A stretch of DNA of 64,000 nucleotides from Ancylobacter oerskovii (lineage in GTDB: Bacteria; Pseudomonadota; Alphaproteobacteria; Rhizobiales; Xanthobacteraceae). The notes under the pieces were generated by a model. The model worked only from the letters and a program-made list of their open reading frames with translations. It had not been told where the DNA came from and did not search any database. The number at the start of each line of letters is the position of its first letter. The first letter of the stretch is position 1. The position numbers were made by a program, and so were the translations under genes. Shown here piece by piece: positions 62,282 to 64,000 of this stretch. The stretch is taken from positions 310,001 to 374,000 of the forward strand of contig NZ_JAHBGB010000002.1 in assembly GCF_018390555.1 (NCBI RefSeq), written 5' to 3'.

Positions 62282-63241
62282 ATGGAACTGCGCAGCATCG
62301 AGGCTTTCGTGCGCGTTGCCGAGCTCGGCAGCATCACCCGGGCCTCCCGCGATCTCGGCATCGTCCAGCCGGCGCTCAGCCGGCACATCCAGCGCATCGA
62401 GACCGAGGTGGGCACTCCCCTCCTCGTCCGGCTGCCGCGCGGGGTGCAGCTCACCCTTGCCGGCCGCCGCTTCCTGCAGCACAGCCGCCGGATCCTGCAG
62501 GAAGTCGCCCGCGCCACCGAGGAGATGAACATCGGCGGCGACGGCGTGTCCGGCCGGGTGGTGGTCGGCATCTCCCCGACCCTGTCCTCGCTGCTCACGC
62601 CCGGCCTCATCGAGCGCTGCGCCTCCGCCTATCCGGCGATCAACCTCACCATCGTCGAGGAATTCACCCGCCGACTGCAGGTCGATCTCGTCAACAGCCA
62701 GGTCGACCTCGCTTTGCTCACCAACCCGCCGCCCAACCGTGCGCTGCGCTTCACCGCCGTGCTCACCGAGCCGATCGTGGTGGTGATGCCCCGCCTGTCG
62801 CGCGGCGTCTCGCCGGTGGTGACGCTGGACGAGCTCGCCTCCACCCCGATGCTGGTCACGCGCGGCATCCGGGCGCTGGTCGACGAGCAGCTCGCCTCGC
62901 ATGGCGTGTGCATCGAGGTCGATTGCGAGATCGACGCGGTGGAGGCGATCAGGCGCATGCTGCTGCGCGGGCGCGGCGCCTCGATCATGCCGATCTCCGC
63001 CTTCCGCAAGGAGATCGACGAGGGCCTGCTTACCGGTCTCGCGGTGGGCGGGGTCAATCTCAGCCGCACCATCATGCTCTCGCATGTCGGCGACAATGTC
63101 AGCGCCGCCGCCCATGCGGTGATGGGCCTGCTGCGCGCCGAGATCGACGCGCTCGCCCAGCGCGGCATCTTCAGCGCCCTGCCGGACAACGCGCCCCATT
63201 GGGCGCCGCCGCAGCAGCGCACGCTGGCCGGCGTCGCCTGA
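62282..63241 (+). CDS. LysR family transcriptional regulator
   Basis: A 319-aa LysR protein: helix-turn-helix LGSITRASRDLGIVQPALSRHIQRIE, then the effector domain. Strong GGAGGAAA before the ATG at 62282. It follows the CMD gene by 61 bp and converges with the partial TctA gene, separated by a hairpin terminator. Its effector domain includes VNSQVDLALLTNPPP, as in CbbR/NAC-type regulators. Confidence 0.9.
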   Translation: MELRSIEAFVRVAELGSITRASRDLGIVQPALSRHIQRIETEVGTPLLVRLPRGVQLTLAGRRFLQHSRRILQEVARATEEMNIGGDGVSGRVVVGISPTLSSLLTPGLIERCASAYPAINLTIVEEFTRRLQVDLVNSQVDLALLTNPPPNRALRFTAVLTEPIVVVMPRLSRGVSPVVTLDELASTPMLVTRGIRALVDEQLASHGVCIEVDCEIDAVEAIRRMLLRGRGASIMPISAFRKEIDEGLLTGLAVGGVNLSRTIMLSHVGDNVSAAAHAVMGLLRAEIDALAQRGIFSALPDNAPHWAPPQQRTLAGVA

Positions 63242-63266
63242 GCAAAGCCGGCTTCTTCCACGCGAA

Positions 63267-63291
63267 ACGGCCGGGCTCCATGCCCGGCCGT
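63267..63291. terminator. Hairpin between convergent genes, likely bidirectional terminator
   Basis: ACGGCCGGGC-N5-GCCCGGCCGT is a perfect 10-bp stem in the 78-bp gap between the LysR gene and the convergent TctA gene. Flanking T/A runs are short (CGTCGTTTAAA on one side, CGCGAAAC on the other), so termination may be partial. Confidence 0.7.
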
Positions 63292-63319
63292 CGTCGTTTA
63301 AACCCTACATTGCCCCGCT

Positions 63320-64000
63320 TCAGTCGGTGCTTTCCTCGAAGGCGCGCTGGCGCGTCACCCGGATCATCGGCGCCACCAGCACGATGAGCAGAAGGAAGGT
63401 CAGCACCAGGAAACTCAGGCTGATCGGCCGCTCGACGAACACCATCGGGTCGCCATGCGAGATCAGCAGCGCCCGGCGCAGCGTCTCCTCGATCATCGGC
63501 CCGAGGATGAAGCCGAGCAGCAGCGGCGCCGGCTCGCAATGCAGCTTCTTGGCGAGGAAGCCGAAGCCGCCGAAGATCGCCGCCAGCACCACGTCGAGCG
63601 CGTTGTTGTGGATCGAATACACGCCGATGCAGCAGAACAGCATGATCGCCGGATAGAGCATGCGATAGGGCACCGAGAGCAGCTTCACCCAGATGCCGAC
63701 CAGCGGCAGGTTGAGGATGACCAGCATCAGATTGCCCAGCCACATCGAGGCGATCAGCCCCCAGAACAGGTCCGGCCGCTGGTTCATCAATTGCGGCCCC
63801 GGCGACAGGCCCTGCATCATCAGGGCGCCGATCATCAGCGCCATCACCGCGCTGGAGGGCAGGCCGAGGGTGAGCATCGGGATGAAGGCGGTCTGCGCCG
63901 CGGCGTTGTTGGCGGCCTCCGGCCCGGCGACGCCCTCGATGGCGCCCTTGCCGAATTCGCCCGGCGTCTTGGAGAGCTTCTTCTCCAGCGCATAGGTGGA
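63320..64000 (-). CDS. Tripartite tricarboxylate transporter TctA family permease, 3' part only
   Basis: The frame runs off the window end; about 226 C-terminal residues are present. GVAGPEAANNAAAQTAFIPML followed by TLGLPSSAVMALMIGALM matches the second-half signature of TctA, and the remaining sequence has about six hydrophobic segments. Its start, and any TctB/TctC genes, lie beyond the window. It is a second TTT system, separate from that at 51-54 kb. Confidence 0.9.
   Translation of the reverse strand, partial: STYALEKKLSKTPGEFGKGAIEGVAGPEAANNAAAQTAFIPMLTLGLPSSAVMALMIGALMMQGLSPGPQLMNQRPDLFWGLIASMWLGNLMLVILNLPLVGIWVKLLSVPYRMLYPAIMLFCCIGVYSIHNNALDVVLAAIFGGFGFLAKKLHCEPAPLLLGFILGPMIEETLRRALLISHGDPMVFVERPISLSFLVLTFLLLIVLVAPMIRVTRQRAFEESTD

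Overview
The window is 64 kb of very GC-rich DNA with dense, mostly operonic genes. The gene families point to an alphaproteobacterium of the Hyphomicrobiales (Rhizobiales), perhaps Xanthobacteraceae-like: repeated NitT/TauT ABC transporters, TTT (TctCBA) transporters, LLM monooxygenases, and GC-rich hairpin intergenic repeats of the CCCTCTCCCC/GGGGAGAGG type. The taxon is inferred from gene content only. I see no rRNA, tRNA, CRISPR array, prophage or intact insertion sequence.

Layout. (1) 1-5.2 kb: the end of a large GT4-GT2-GT4 glycosyltransferase, a stand-alone amidoligase and a small secreted protein. (2) 5.3-12.4 kb: a minus-strand operon of NitT/TauT transporter, LLM monooxygenase and flavin reductase, divergent from a TetR regulator and an M19 dipeptidase, with a 20-bp palindrome between them. 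(3) 12.4-17 kb: a ClC-type channel, a repeat-filled gap, a small DUF2188-like protein and an MFS exporter. (4) 17.1-25.5 kb: a signalling block. It holds an NCS2-type permease whose C-terminus resembles a decayed GHKL ATPase, a STAS protein, an RsbW-like kinase, a Na/Pi cotransporter, a CheY-like receiver, a hybrid PAS histidine kinase and a receiver-PP2C phosphatase. (5) 25.8-32.8 kb: two divergent catabolic operons. One has a hydrolase, a 6PGDH-family dehydrogenase, a GlcG protein and an SDR; the other has a cyclase, a BKACE-family enzyme, a Gfo/Idh oxidoreductase and an SDR.

(6) 33.2-42.4 kb: two further NitT/TauT transporters, one with two permeases and an unknown protein, the other with an amidohydrolase and a polysaccharide deacetylase. 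(7) 42.5-50.6 kb: a GntR regulator, a HisD-family dehydrogenase, a VOC protein, a group D flavin monooxygenase, TetR and GntR regulators, an LVIVD-repeat protein and a CobW GTPase. (8) 51.1-57.7 kb: a TTT transporter operon with amidohydrolase, cupins and an Ldh-family dehydrogenase, next to a LysR gene. (9) 58.7-64 kb: a second flavin reductase/LLM pair, Gfo/Idh, a CMD-family protein, LysR, and the 3' part of another TctA.

Two observations stand out. The 17-25 kb block contains every part of a partner-switching circuit (PP2C phosphatase, STAS, kinase) except a sigma factor, and the missing partner may be the ATPase-like tail of the permease. Separately, a TTATC-N4-GATAA palindrome or a close variant recurs in four promoter regions between 28.9 and 44.9 kb, including that of the GntR gene at 42.5 kb. 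This suggests that regions 5 to 7 form one catabolic regulon for import and breakdown of a small organic acid, sulfonate or amide whose identity the sequence does not reveal.
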